Origin: Pelistega ratti
Lineage (GTDB): Bacteria > Pseudomonadota > Gammaproteobacteria > Burkholderiales > Burkholderiaceae_B
NCBI RefSeq assembly: GCF_009833965.1
Contig: NZ_CP047165.1
Span: 930,001-994,000, forward strand
Length of the DNA: 64,000 bases
Direction of reading: 5' to 3'
Both the position numbers and the translations under genes were made by a program. Positions 55,485 to 64,000 of this stretch are shown here, one piece after another. Position 1 is the first letter of the stretch; each line of letters opens with the position of its first letter. The notes beneath the pieces were generated by a model that saw only the letters and a program-made list of their open reading frames with translations, had not been told where the DNA came from and did not search any database.

Positions 55485-56972
55485 ATGGAAATGGATCATC
55501 TCTTAGCCGCAGTCGATTTAGGTTCTAATAGTTTCCGCTTATCTGTAGGACGTGTTGTTCACTCAGACGGTATTCCTCAAATTTTTTCTATTGATCGGCT
55601 TAAAGAAACCGTTCGTCTTGCCGCAGGACTAGATGATAAAAATGTATTAAGTCCAGAAGCAATTCAACGTGCTGTAGATGTATTACAGCGTTTTGGTGAA
55701 CGTATTCAGGATTTTTCACCCGATCAAGTACGTGCTGTTGCTACCAATACATTCCGTGTAGCACGCAATATTGATGAATTATTACCTAGAGCAGAGGCGG
55801 CACTGGGTTTTCCTATCGAAATCATTCCTGGTCATGAAGAGGCACGTCTTATTTTCTCTGGGGTTGCACATGAACTCCCTCCATCAAAAGAAGGTCGTTT
55901 AGTCGTTGATATTGGTGGAGGCTCAACAGAATTTATTATTGGTAAAGGGCTAGAGCCTAAACTGATGAAGTCTCTTCATATCGGTTGTGTTAGTTATACC
56001 AAAGCCTATTTTCCCAATGGTAAAGTCACTGAAAAAGCCTTTGAAAAAGCAGAACTCGCTGCAAGCAAAGAAATTGAAGTAATCAGTAAAACCTACCGTA
56101 AAATGGGCTGGGAACAAGCCTTTGGTTCTTCTGGTTCAGCTAAAGCCATTATTGCTGTATTACAAAGCTCAGGCTATTCTGATTATGGCATTACGCTAAA
56201 TGGGATGCTTGCACTCAAACAAGAATTAATTAGGTTTGGTTCAGCCCAGTCACCTAAGATTAAAGGGCTTAAAACTGACCGAGCAGAAGTTTTACCTGCT
56301 GGCTTAGCCATTATGATTGCCATCTTCCGTAGCCTTGAAATAGATATTATGCGACAAGGTGAGGGGGCATTACGTGTAGGGGTGTTATATGATATGTTGG
56401 GGCGGCGAATTGCCTCAGATAAACGCGATGAAACGGTCAAGATTTTTATGGATCGTTACCATATCGATACCAAACAAGCTTATCGAGTCAAAAACATTGC
56501 ATTAAGTCTGTATGATTCTCTTCCTAGCCATCATGCAGATGATATTCGTCTTGCCCTTAGTTGGGCTGCTGATTTGCATGAAATTGGTTTAAGTATTTCT
56601 CAATTATCTTTCTATAAGCATACCGCTTATGTATTAGAACATGCCGATATGCCAGGATTTTCACGTGATGATCAAAGACGGCTTTCTATACTTACCCTAG
56701 TCCAACAAGGCCGTTTAAGTAAAACAAATATTCAACATTTTACAACTGATAAATGGCAAGCCATTCTCTGTTTACGTCTTGCTATTCTCTTTGCCCGTAA
56801 ACGCCAAAACCAAAAACTAGAGGGACTAAGTTTAACAGCAACTCCTAACAAGCAAATTATCCTAAGCCTAGATAAAACATGGCTAGATAAGCATCCTCTT
56901 ACACGTTATAGCCTTGAATTAGAAGCACAAGAATGGCAAGCAGTAGGATTTGATTTTAGGTTAAAAGAATAG
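55485..56972 (+). CDS. ppx: Exopolyphosphatase (Ppx/GppA)
   Basis: Hydrolyses polyphosphate (or pppGpp) from the end. 495 aa. The ASKHA-fold motifs are AAVDLGSNSFRLSVGR (about 8-23), NTFRVARN (about 86-93) and VVDIGGGSTEFIIG (about 139-152). An HD-like C-terminal region has WAADLHEIGLSISQLSFYKH (about 364-383). Ppx is favoured over GppA by length, but the two cannot be separated safely. Monocistronic, with its own terminator. Confidence 0.9.
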   Translation: MEMDHLLAAVDLGSNSFRLSVGRVVHSDGIPQIFSIDRLKETVRLAAGLDDKNVLSPEAIQRAVDVLQRFGERIQDFSPDQVRAVATNTFRVARNIDELLPRAEAALGFPIEIIPGHEEARLIFSGVAHELPPSKEGRLVVDIGGGSTEFIIGKGLEPKLMKSLHIGCVSYTKAYFPNGKVTEKAFEKAELAASKEIEVISKTYRKMGWEQAFGSSGSAKAIIAVLQSSGYSDYGITLNGMLALKQELIRFGSAQSPKIKGLKTDRAEVLPAGLAIMIAIFRSLEIDIMRQGEGALRVGVLYDMLGRRIASDKRDETVKIFMDRYHIDTKQAYRVKNIALSLYDSLPSHHADDIRLALSWAADLHEIGLSISQLSFYKHTAYVLEHADMPGFSRDDQRRLSILTLVQQGRLSKTNIQHFTTDKWQAILCLRLAILFARKRQNQKLEGLSLTATPNKQIILSLDKTWLDKHPLTRYSLELEAQEWQAVGFDFRLKE

Positions 56973-57014
56973 TTTATTTAAAAATCATTTTCTAAAATTT
57001 CTAAAAAACATAAA

Positions 57015-57046
57015 AATCCCCATCAATAAGTAGATGGGGATTATTT
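57015..57046 (+). terminator. Terminator between ppx and olsB
   Basis: AATCCCCATC (57015-57024) with GATGGGGATT (57033-57042). It is followed by ATTTAT on the plus strand and by TTTTTATG on the minus strand, so it can serve both convergent genes. Confidence 0.75.
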
Positions 57047-57093
57047 ATATACCTAAAAGGAAATATATGTGATACTCTTAATCAAACAAATCC

Positions 57094-57861
57094 TTAAAGC
57101 CCGAAATGCTTTTGATACCTTTTATCCATATTCTGTACATCAATAATCACAGGAAAATCAGCTGAATTAAAATGCTTATCCCACGCAGGTTCACCACAAA
57201 TACGTGCCCCTGTTTTAAGGTATCCTTTAATTAAAGGAGGAATCTTAATTTCTTCCCCATCTTCTAATATAGGAAGCTTATCCAATGGATAAGGGGTTAG
57301 GGGTTTTACACGAAATAATTCAGGGTGTAGCGCCAATTGTTTTTTGGCATCTTGCCATACCTTGGCAGCTTGTCGTCCCCCATCCATCAGACTAACACTG
57401 GCACAACCCAAGATATAGCGACCTTGCGTTTGCTGTAAATAGCGAATTAGCCCTGTCCATAGCAACATAATAGTTGCCCCATTACGATAATCAGGGTGAA
57501 TACATGAACGACCACATTCGGTCAATACATCACGAATATTATCTAATTCACTTAAATCAAATTCCGATTCAGAATAATACCCACCTGCACGCTTAGCCTC
57601 AATAGGATTCATCATCCGATAAGTACCAACCACTTGATTAGTCTGTAAATCACACACCATCAAATGTTCACAAAACTCATCAAAATAATCCTTATCTATA
57701 CCATTTTCTGAGTCAGGAAAGATAACCCCCATTTCTTTTGTATAGACATCAAAGCGAAGCCGCTGTAATGCCTCAAGTTCTTCTGGTGTAGTCGCCAAAC
57801 CCAACACTAACCCTGGTTCTTCATTATTCGCTGACGATTGCGTTCTGAATAACTCTTGCAT
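57094..57861 (-). CDS. OlsB-like N-acyltransferase (ornithine lipid / GNAT-type)
   Basis: 255-aa GNAT-fold acyltransferase of the Acetyltransf_5 type. The family start LRFDVYTKEMGVIFPD (about 36-51) is followed by GTYRMM and ECGRSCIHPDYRNGATIMLLWTGLIRY (about 115-141). This is the set seen in OlsB, which puts a 3-hydroxyacyl chain from ACP on ornithine as the first step to ornithine lipid. The second enzyme OlsA (a PlsC-type acyltransferase) is not adjacent here. Some relatives are fused or act on other amines, so the substrate is not certain. It is monocistronic. Confidence 0.75.
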   Translation of the reverse strand: MQELFRTQSSANNEEPGLVLGLATTPEELEALQRLRFDVYTKEMGVIFPDSENGIDKDYFDEFCEHLMVCDLQTNQVVGTYRMMNPIEAKRAGGYYSESEFDLSELDNIRDVLTECGRSCIHPDYRNGATIMLLWTGLIRYLQQTQGRYILGCASVSLMDGGRQAAKVWQDAKKQLALHPELFRVKPLTPYPLDKLPILEDGEEIKIPPLIKGYLKTGARICGEPAWDKHFNSADFPVIIDVQNMDKRYQKHFGL

Positions 57862-57960
57862 ATTTTATTATATCCATTCACCGTCTAATTAAAACAGTCA
57901 TTCTAGCAGAAAATATTGACAAATATTTTAACAAACAAACGTGATATATACCTTATTTAA

Positions 57961-57993
57961 TATCAAGTGAATCATAAAAAGACTCACTTGATA
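57961..57993 (-). terminator. Possible glmM terminator
   Basis: A perfect 10-bp stem TATCAAGTGA (57961-57970) with TCACTTGATA (57984-57993), 28 bases past the glmM stop. The T-run on the minus strand is poor (TTAAATAAGG), so termination is uncertain. Confidence 0.5.
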
Positions 57994-58021
57994 ATATAGC
58001 ATACTGGGCCAGCGTGTCTTC

Positions 58022-59365
58022 TTATGCACTACGCAAATCTACCGCTGCCAAAATAGCAACACATTCTTTGGCTAATGCCTCACTTTCTGCTTCAACCATT
58101 AATCGTAATTTAGGCTCTGTTCCTGATGCACGAATAAGTGTACGTCCTCGTCCTGCTAATTTTTGTTCAGCTTGTTCTTGTGCTGCTTTCATACCCGCAT
58201 GATTTTTCCAATCAATACCGGGTTCAATTGGCACATTAACCATTACTTGTGCATACATATCAAGGTCTTTAATCCATTCTTTCATCGTCACTTTATTACG
58301 CACTAACCCCGTTAATACTTGAAGTGCAGCAATAATACCATCACCTGTTGTATGACGATCTAAGCATAGTAGATGACCAGATCCTTCTCCACCATATAGC
58401 CAATTATTTTTCTGTAATTGTTCCATCACATAGCGATCACCTACATTTGCACGAACAAAAGGAATATCCATTTCTTTCATTCGTTTTTCAAAACCATAAT
58501 TGGTCATCAATGTACCGACTACCCCTTTGACCTGCCCATGCTGTAAACGCTCTAAAATCATCGCATATAGCAATTGATCGCCGTTGTAGATATTTCCTTG
58601 TGCATCAACCATTTGAATACGATCAGCATCACCATCTAAAGCAATACCATAATCAGCTCGATAGGCATTAACGGTTGAAGCAAGCACTTCTGGGTGCAAA
58701 GCCCCCACATTTTTATTAATATTAAATCCATCTGGTGTAGAACCAATAGAAATGACCTCTGCTCCCAACTCTTGGAAAACAGGTGGCGCAATATGATAAG
58801 CTGCCCCATTGGCACTATCTACGACAATACGTAAACCGCGCAAATTCAAATCATTCGGAAATGTACTTTTACAAAACTCAATATAACGACCTGCGGCATC
58901 ATCAATACGTTTAGCACGACCAATTTTTTCAGATTCTACACAACCAATGGCTTGGTCTAATAGTTTTTCGATTTCTTCTTCTACCCCATCAGGTAGTTTT
59001 GTCCCTTGACCTGAGAAAAATTTAATCCCATTGTCATGATAGGGATTATGAGAAGCACTAATTACAATACCGGCATCTAAACGAAATGCTCGAGTTAAAT
59101 AAGCTACTGCTGGGGTAGGAATAGGTCCTGCTAAAAACACGTCAATCCCTGCAGCACTCAACCCAGCTTCTAACGCAGATTCCAACATATACCCCGATAC
59201 GCGCGTATCTTTACCAATTAATACACCTGGGCGATTATTACCTTCATGTTTTGCCGTTAATACTCGACCAGCAGCATAGCCTAAGCGTAAGGCAAACTCT
59301 GCATTAATAACATTACCACCCACTAAACCACGAACACCATCTGTTCCAAAATATTTACGACCCAT
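58022..59365 (-). CDS. glmM: Phosphoglucosamine mutase
   Basis: Converts glucosamine 6-phosphate to glucosamine 1-phosphate for UDP-GlcNAc. 447 aa. The active-site phosphoserine loop GIVISASHNPYHDNGIKF (Ser at about 105), the metal loop DGDADRIQMVD (about 242-252), the sugar loop GGEGSGH (about 330) and the phosphate loop RASGTEPKLR (about 417-426) are all intact. It follows folP by 2 bases; the order ftsH-folP-glmM is conserved across proteobacteria. Confidence 0.97.
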   Translation of the reverse strand: MGRKYFGTDGVRGLVGGNVINAEFALRLGYAAGRVLTAKHEGNNRPGVLIGKDTRVSGYMLESALEAGLSAAGIDVFLAGPIPTPAVAYLTRAFRLDAGIVISASHNPYHDNGIKFFSGQGTKLPDGVEEEIEKLLDQAIGCVESEKIGRAKRIDDAAGRYIEFCKSTFPNDLNLRGLRIVVDSANGAAYHIAPPVFQELGAEVISIGSTPDGFNINKNVGALHPEVLASTVNAYRADYGIALDGDADRIQMVDAQGNIYNGDQLLYAMILERLQHGQVKGVVGTLMTNYGFEKRMKEMDIPFVRANVGDRYVMEQLQKNNWLYGGEGSGHLLCLDRHTTGDGIIAALQVLTGLVRNKVTMKEWIKDLDMYAQVMVNVPIEPGIDWKNHAGMKAAQEQAEQKLAGRGRTLIRASGTEPKLRLMVEAESEALAKECVAILAAVDLRSA

Positions 59366-59367
59366 TT

Positions 59368-60210
59368 TTATAACTCCTGTTTAATCTTATTCCATACATC
59401 AATAGCACTTTTAGTCTGCCATACATCATGTACACGCAAGACAATTGCACCACGATCAAGCCCTGCTAACCCAGCCGCAATACTACCTGCCACTCTATTT
59501 TCAGTAGGTTGCCCTGTTACTGCACCAATCATTGATTTTCTGGATACACCAACTAATATAGGTTTATTTAAGGCTTGTAATTGATGCATATTCGCTAATA
59601 ATTCATAATTTTGTTCGACTGTTTTACCAAAACCAAATCCTGGATCAATCATTATACGATTACTTGCAATTCCTTGTTCTTCCATTATCGCTATACGTTC
59701 TTGTAAGAACTGATAAACGGCTAGTGTAATATTGCCATTATAATCAGGCGGATTTAACTGCATGGTTTTGGGTTCACCATACATATGCATCATACAGATA
59801 CCTGCTTTAGGATATTGCTTTAATACCTCTATCGCCCCTTCTTGTCGCAATGCATAAATATCATTAATTAAATCAGCCCCCTCTGCTAATGCCGCTTGCA
59901 TTACTTCAGGTTTAAAAGTATCAATAGATAAGGGAACACCACAATTTTTTAATCCTCTTATCACGGGAAGAATACGATTAATTTCTTCCTCAATACTGAC
60001 AGGTTCAGCACCGGGGCGAGTTGATTCACCACCAATATCCAGTATATCAGCTCCTTCTTGAATAAGCTGTAAACCATGTGCTATCGCTTTTTCCGTTGTG
60101 AAATGTTGCATACCATCTGAAAAAGAATCAGGGGTAACATTCACAATTCCCATAATAAAAGGACGTTCGAGTCCTAACTCGAAACGTCCACATTGAAATA
60201 AATGACACAT
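59368..60210 (-). CDS. folP: Dihydropteroate synthase
   Basis: Joins para-aminobenzoate to the pterin pyrophosphate in folate synthesis; sulfonamide target. 280 aa. GIVNVTPDSFSDG (about 22-34), DIGGESTRPGA (about 57-67), NDIYALR and DPGFGFGKT (about 183-191), GVSRKSMIG (about 215-223) and the C-terminal RVHDV are present. It lies between ftsH (16 bases upstream) and glmM (2 bases downstream). Confidence 0.97.
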   Translation of the reverse strand: MCHLFQCGRFELGLERPFIMGIVNVTPDSFSDGMQHFTTEKAIAHGLQLIQEGADILDIGGESTRPGAEPVSIEEEINRILPVIRGLKNCGVPLSIDTFKPEVMQAALAEGADLINDIYALRQEGAIEVLKQYPKAGICMMHMYGEPKTMQLNPPDYNGNITLAVYQFLQERIAIMEEQGIASNRIMIDPGFGFGKTVEQNYELLANMHQLQALNKPILVGVSRKSMIGAVTGQPTENRVAGSIAAGLAGLDRGAIVLRVHDVWQTKSAIDVWNKIKQEL

Positions 60211-60226
60211 AAATAATTAATTATCG

Positions 60227-62158
60227 CTAAACAGGATCCACGGCATTTTTATCGCCACTTTCCTCTTTTTGATTCACGACCGTTTCGACAGGAACACCTG
60301 CACCAGGGCGAGGGTTTGAATCATTACGATTATCGTAGGGTTGATCAGGTTCATGTGGAGGACGTGGTTCTTTACCATCTATAATATCCTTAATTTGATC
60401 GGCATCAATGGTTTCCCACTCTAATAAAGCCTTAGCCATCATATGCATTTTATCTTTATTGCCTTCAATCAAATCACGCGCTACTTTATATTGTTGATCA
60501 ATAATTTTGCGAATTTCTGCATCTACTTTTTGCATCGTTGCTTCTGAAACATGCGTTGTCTTAGTAACACTACGTCCTAAGAAAACTTCATTTTCGTTTT
60601 CTGCATAGACCATAGGGCCTAAGGTATCTGTCATACCATAACGCGTTACCATATCGCGTGCAAGAGAAGTCGCCCGCTCAAAGTCATTAGATGCACCTGT
60701 CGTCATTTGGTTCATAAAGACTTCTTCGGCAATACGTCCACCAAACAATACTGAAATCATATTCAATATAGCTTGTTTATCCATACTGTACTTATCCCCC
60801 TCTGGTAATTGCATCGTTACCCCTAAAGCACGACCGCGAGGAATAATTGTTACTTTGTGTACAGGGTCAGTTTTAGGCAATAACCAAGCTACTAAGGCAT
60901 GACCCGATTCATGGTAAGCCGTATTTTTACGCTCTTCCTCAGGCATCACAATAGAACGGCGCTCAGCACCCATGATAATTTTGTCTTTCGCTTTTTCAAA
61001 ATCTACCATATCGACTGTACGTCCATTACGACGTGCAGCAAAAAGAGCCGCTTCATTAACAAGGTTGGCCAAATCAGCACCTGAAAATCCTGGTGTACCA
61101 CGTGCCAAAACAGAGGGATTAACATTAGGGGCTAAAGGTACTTTACGCATATGTACATTAAGAATATGCTCACGACCACGAACATCTGGTAAATTAACCA
61201 CAACTTGACGGTCAAAACGACCGGGACGTAATAAAGCAGGATCAAGAACATCTGGACGGTTAGTTGCCGCAATCACAATAACAGATTGCCCTGACTCAAA
61301 TCCATCCATCTCAACTAACATTTGGTTAAGTGTCTGCTCACGTTCATCATTGCCACCGCCTACACCAGCACCACGCTGACGACCAACAGCATCAATTTCA
61401 TCAATAAAAATAATACAAGGTGCGTGTTTTTTGGCATTCTCAAACATATCACGAACACGTGAAGCCCCTACCCCGACAAACATTTCAACAAAGTCTGAAC
61501 CAGAGATAGTAAAGAAAGGTACTTTTGCTTCACCAGCAATAGCTTTTGCTAATAAGGTCTTACCTGTTCCTGGAGGGCCTACCATCAATACACCACGAGG
61601 AATACGACCACCCAACCGTTGGAACTTAGACGGGTCTCGTAAGAAATCAACTAATTCTTGTACATCTTCTTTAGCTTCTTCAACGCCAGCAACATCAGCA
61701 AATGTAATGTGATTATTATTTTCATCTAACATACGAGCACGTGATTTACCAAAGCTAAATGCACCGCCTTTGCCACCACCTTGCATTTGACGCATAAAGA
61801 AAATCCAGACACCAATAATAACAATCATCGGCAGCCAAGAAATTAATGCACTAACAAGAAGATTTCTCTCGACAGGTTCAGCAGTCACTTTAACACCATC
61901 GTTCATTAAATCACCTACCATCCAAAGATCATTTGGTGAGGTAATTTCATAAGGGCGTCCATCCTTAGGGGTAACGGTTAGATTATTACCCTGAATCACG
62001 ACAGAACTAATCTTACCAGCTTTGGCATCTGCCATAAACTGACTATAAGAAACATTATTGGCATTGGAAGAATTGCCGCCTGTGTACTGATTAAATACCG
62101 TAAACAGAACAACAACAAACAGTGCCCACATGGCAAATTTTGAGAAAGATTTATTCAA
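60227..62158 (-). CDS. ftsH: ATP-dependent zinc metalloprotease FtsH
   Basis: Inner-membrane AAA+ protease for membrane and short-lived proteins (LpxC, sigma-32, SecY in E. coli). Helix 1 spans about 8-25, the periplasmic domain about 30-95, helix 2 about 98-118. The AAA module has Walker [11 protein letters not shown] (about 195-204) and Walker [17 protein letters not shown], and the zinc site is HESGH. The most plausible start is TTG at 62158, giving [14 protein letters not shown] as in other FtsH, with AGGAG 7 bases upstream. Starting at 62179 would read through that ribosome binding site. 643 aa. The C-terminal tail is acidic and Pro-rich. Confidence 0.95.
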   Translation of the reverse strand: MNKSFSKFAMWALFVVVLFTVFNQYTGGNSSNANNVSYSQFMADAKAGKISSVVIQGNNLTVTPKDGRPYEITSPNDLWMVGDLMNDGVKVTAEPVERNLLVSALISWLPMIVIIGVWIFFMRQMQGGGKGGAFSFGKSRARMLDENNNHITFADVAGVEEAKEDVQELVDFLRDPSKFQRLGGRIPRGVLMVGPPGTGKTLLAKAIAGEAKVPFFTISGSDFVEMFVGVGASRVRDMFENAKKHAPCIIFIDEIDAVGRQRGAGVGGGNDEREQTLNQMLVEMDGFESGQSVIVIAATNRPDVLDPALLRPGRFDRQVVVNLPDVRGREHILNVHMRKVPLAPNVNPSVLARGTPGFSGADLANLVNEAALFAARRNGRTVDMVDFEKAKDKIIMGAERRSIVMPEEERKNTAYHESGHALVAWLLPKTDPVHKVTIIPRGRALGVTMQLPEGDKYSMDKQAILNMISVLFGGRIAEEVFMNQMTTGASNDFERATSLARDMVTRYGMTDTLGPMVYAENENEVFLGRSVTKTTHVSEATMQKVDAEIRKIIDQQYKVARDLIEGNKDKMHMMAKALLEWETIDADQIKDIIDGKEPRPPHEPDQPYDNRNDSNPRPGAGVPVETVVNQKEESGDKNAVDPV

Positions 62159-62330
62159 CGTAAAGCTCCTGCAATGCAATTAGCAATGCTCGTCTATTAA
62201 AAGTAATGGTTTATTTTACCTGAGAAAATTAGCCCTTGGTAAAAAAATGATAGTCTAGTACAACTCACTCATGAATATGGTGCGTAAAGACTGTTTTCGT
62301 ACATGGGGATAACCCTTTAAAAATCAAGGC

Positions 62331-62969
62331 TTACCTTTGTTTCAATCCTTTTCCAACAATAAAGGTTTCAGCAGATTTATCACGAGAGGCTTTAGGTTTG
62401 CGCTCTACCACTCGTTTAAAATGTCGCTTAAACGCTTCAACCAACTGAGAAAAACCACTACCGTGGAAGGCTTTTACGATTAATGCCCCCTCTGGTTTCA
62501 GGTGGTGAATAGCAAAATCAATTGCTAACTCAACAATATGCTGGATACGAGCAGCATCTGCAGAACTAATCCCCGACAGATTCGGTGCCATATCCGAGAT
62601 AACTAAATCTACCTGCTGTTCTCCAACTAACGCATTAAGCTGATTTAGTACTTCATCCTCCCTAAAATCACCCTGTATAAACTCTACACCTGCAATAGGT
62701 TCCATCGGTAAAATATCTAGGGCAATTACACGCCCCTCTATTTTTCCCCCTTCTCCAAGTAATCTTTCTCGTGCAACTTGCGACCAACTTCCCGGTGTCG
62801 AGCCTAAGTCGACTATAATATTACCTTTACGCATCAATTTTTCTGTATCGAGAATTTCGATCAGTTTAAAAGCGGCGCGTGCACGGTACCCTTTTTGTTG
62901 TGCCATTTTTACGTATGGATCATTGATATGCTGATGAATCCATTCTTTTGAGAATTTTTTTTTGGCCAT
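62331..62969 (-). CDS. rlmE: 23S rRNA (uridine-2'-O) methyltransferase RlmE
   Basis: Methylates Um2552 in the A-loop of 23S rRNA (FtsJ/RrmJ). 212 aa. The K-D-K-E tetrad is visible: [11 protein letters not shown] (Lys), [13 protein letters not shown] (SAM loop), [11 protein letters not shown] (Asp), LIVKAFHG (Lys) and ETFIVGKG (Glu). It lies upstream of ftsH with a 150-base spacer and is divergent from yhbY (27 bases between starts), the classical arrangement. Confidence 0.96.
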   Translation of the reverse strand: MAKKKFSKEWIHQHINDPYVKMAQQKGYRARAAFKLIEILDTEKLMRKGNIIVDLGSTPGSWSQVARERLLGEGGKIEGRVIALDILPMEPIAGVEFIQGDFREDEVLNQLNALVGEQQVDLVISDMAPNLSGISSADAARIQHIVELAIDFAIHHLKPEGALIVKAFHGSGFSQLVEAFKRHFKRVVERKPKASRDKSAETFIVGKGLKQR

Positions 62970-62996
62970 TGCCTAAAATCCTATTCATTAAATAAT

Positions 62997-63539
62997 ATGT
63001 CTTTATCCGAACTATCTTCTAAGGAACGCAGTACACTTCGTGCAGCTGCCCATTCACTCAAACCTATCGTACAAATTGGTGATAATGGTTTGACACCTGC
63101 TGTTTTAAAAGAAATTGATACGAGCTTAACTGCTCATGGTCTTATCAAAGTCCGTGTTGCAGGTGATGATCGTGAAAATCGCCTTACTATTTTGGAAGAA
63201 ATTTGTACCCAACTTAACTGTGTTAGCGTGGCACACCTTGGTAAAATTTTAACCATTTTCCGCCATGCTCCGCAACATACACATCTATTAGCAGACGCTA
63301 AACCTGTTTTAGAAAGAAGTAAGCGCCATCCTAAAGAGGAATATACGCCCAAAAAATTAGCAGCAGCTGGTAAAACTATTAAGGATAAAAAGCGTAAAAC
63401 TACCCTTAAAGGCAATGACGAACTAGTTAAGCCTAAAAAGCCCTCTATCCCTGTACGAAAAACAGCAACTAAAACACCTAATCGCACTACAAGAGCAGGT
63501 AGTGCTTTAACTTTACGTGCTGGTCGCCGGGGTCGTTAA
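62997..63539 (+). CDS. yhbY: CRM-domain RNA-binding protein YhbY, with basic extension
   Basis: Pre-50S ribosome-associated protein. The CRM domain covers about 1-97, with LKPIVQIGDNGLTPAVLKEI carrying the GxxG-type loop and HGLIKVRVAGDD. The remaining 80 residues are a Lys/Arg-rich low-complexity tail (KKLAAAGKTIKDKKRKTTLK and TPNRTTRAGSALTLRAGRRG) not found in the 97-aa E. coli protein; it may bind rRNA. The start ATG fits the family, though no strong ribosome binding site is seen in the short divergent spacer. Confidence 0.9.
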   Translation: MSLSELSSKERSTLRAAAHSLKPIVQIGDNGLTPAVLKEIDTSLTAHGLIKVRVAGDDRENRLTILEEICTQLNCVSVAHLGKILTIFRHAPQHTHLLADAKPVLERSKRHPKEEYTPKKLAAAGKTIKDKKRKTTLKGNDELVKPKKPSIPVRKTATKTPNRTTRAGSALTLRAGRRGR

Positions 63540-63574
63540 ATAACGCATAAGATTTTTCATCATCCCTTCCATTA

Positions 63575-63610
63575 AAAAAGAGGACTACCTAAAAAGTAAT
63601 CCTCTTTTTC
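63575..63610. terminator. Bidirectional terminator between yhbY and greA
   Basis: AAAAAGAGGA (63575-63584) with TCCTCTTTTT (63600-63609); T runs in both directions serve the convergent genes. Confidence 0.9.
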
Positions 63611-63656
63611 TATACGGCATTATCAATACATCTGATAATACACAGATAGTGTACCC

Positions 63657-64000
63657 TTAAATATACAGCACTTCGTGAATTTCAAACTCACGGTCACCAG
63701 AAGGAACACGAATAACAACAACGTCACCTTCTGATTTACCAATTAATCCTCTAGCAACAGGGCTAGAGATAGAAATTAAATTTTGCTTAATATCCGCTTC
63801 CAAATCACCCACAATTTGGTACTGCACTACCTCACCACTTTCTAAATCCTCTAGTTTAACAGTCGCACCAAATACGATACGTCCTTCAGCATCTAATGTT
63901 GTCGGATCAATGACTTGTGCATTAGAAATAGTACCTTCTAATTCTTTAATCCGTCCCTCAATAAAAGCCTGACGTTCACGTGCTGCCTCATATTCAGCAT
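63657..64000 (-). CDS. greA: Transcription elongation factor GreA (partial, N-terminus off window)
   Basis: Stimulates RNA polymerase to cleave the backtracked transcript. About 114 C-terminal residues are visible: the end of the coiled coil (AAREQAF-like [17 protein letters not shown]), NAQVIDP, the FKBP-like domain with [39 protein letters not shown] and the end FEIHEVLYI. The acidic tip of the coiled coil lies outside the window. Its place next to yhbY is conserved (greA / yhbY / rlmE-ftsH). Confidence 0.95.
   Translation of the reverse strand, partial: AEYEAARERQAFIEGRIKELEGTISNAQVIDPTTLDAEGRIVFGATVKLEDLESGEVVQYQIVGDLEADIKQNLISISSPVARGLIGKSEGDVVVIRVPSGDREFEIHEVLYI

Overview
The window looks like a piece of chromosome from a low-GC member of the Alcaligenaceae (Betaproteobacteria; Pelistega, Taylorella or Oligella would fit, but I cannot fix the genus). 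The evidence is the housekeeping order gyrA-serC-pheA-tyrA-aroA-cmk with rpsA-ihfB-lapA-lapB-hldA, the order greA / yhbY / rlmE-ftsH-folP-glmM, a circularly permuted two-piece tmRNA as in betaproteobacteria, and a native Gln at the GyrA quinolone position.

Layout. (1) 1-4.8 kb: hldA(partial)-lapB-lapA-ihfB-rpsA, all minus strand: LPS core heptose synthesis, LPS assembly control, IHF-beta and ribosomal protein S1. (2) 4.8-32.8 kb: a 28-kb accessory block lying between rpsA and cmk, which are adjacent in most relatives. It holds a PACE efflux pump, a GNAT-MarR pair, a secreted cupin/CMD protein, a pertactin-like autotransporter with a 9-bp tandem repeat, a Sel1 lipoprotein, a two-gene ATPase/Toprim-like (RloB/AbiL/PARIS-like) defence candidate, a HigBA pair with a broken toxin, and a type I restriction-modification operon (hsdM-hsdS-abiC-hsdR) whose hsdM carries a pentanucleotide repeat and is out of frame here. 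Next come a Sec-exported RHS protein ending in a Tle1-type phospholipase domain, four paralogous multi-pass membrane proteins in a 2.2-kb inverted duplication around an IS5-family relic, fhs, and a decayed toxin-antitoxin pair. (3) 32.8-40.7 kb: the cmk-aroA-tyrA-pheA-serC aromatic/serine operon and gyrA. (4) 41-50.7 kb: an OmpA-family protein, ubiG-gph, permuted ssrA, an unknown gene, tail-specific protease Prc, an MltB-type transglycosylase and the ABC-F ATPase Uup. (5) 50.7-55.3 kb: a siderophore utilisation locus (Fes-like esterase, TonB receptor, divergent AraC/PchR-type regulator) with a Fur-box-like site in the divergent promoter. (6) 55.5-64 kb: ppx, an OlsB-like acyltransferase, glmM-folP-ftsH, rlmE, yhbY and greA (partial).

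How the parts fit. The conserved ends are ordinary core genome. The accessory block mixes defence genes (type I RM with Abi_C, ATPase-Toprim pair, toxin-antitoxin relics) with surface or contact-dependent antagonism genes (autotransporter, RHS-phospholipase with an adjacent membrane-protein array that could be its immunity set). Repeat-mediated variability appears at least twice: the 5-bp tract in hsdM switches the frame, and the 9-bp tract in the autotransporter only changes length. Short MITE-like inverted-repeat elements lie at about 10.9, 29.7 and 43.5 kb. All functional statements are from reading the sequence and family knowledge; no database search was run.
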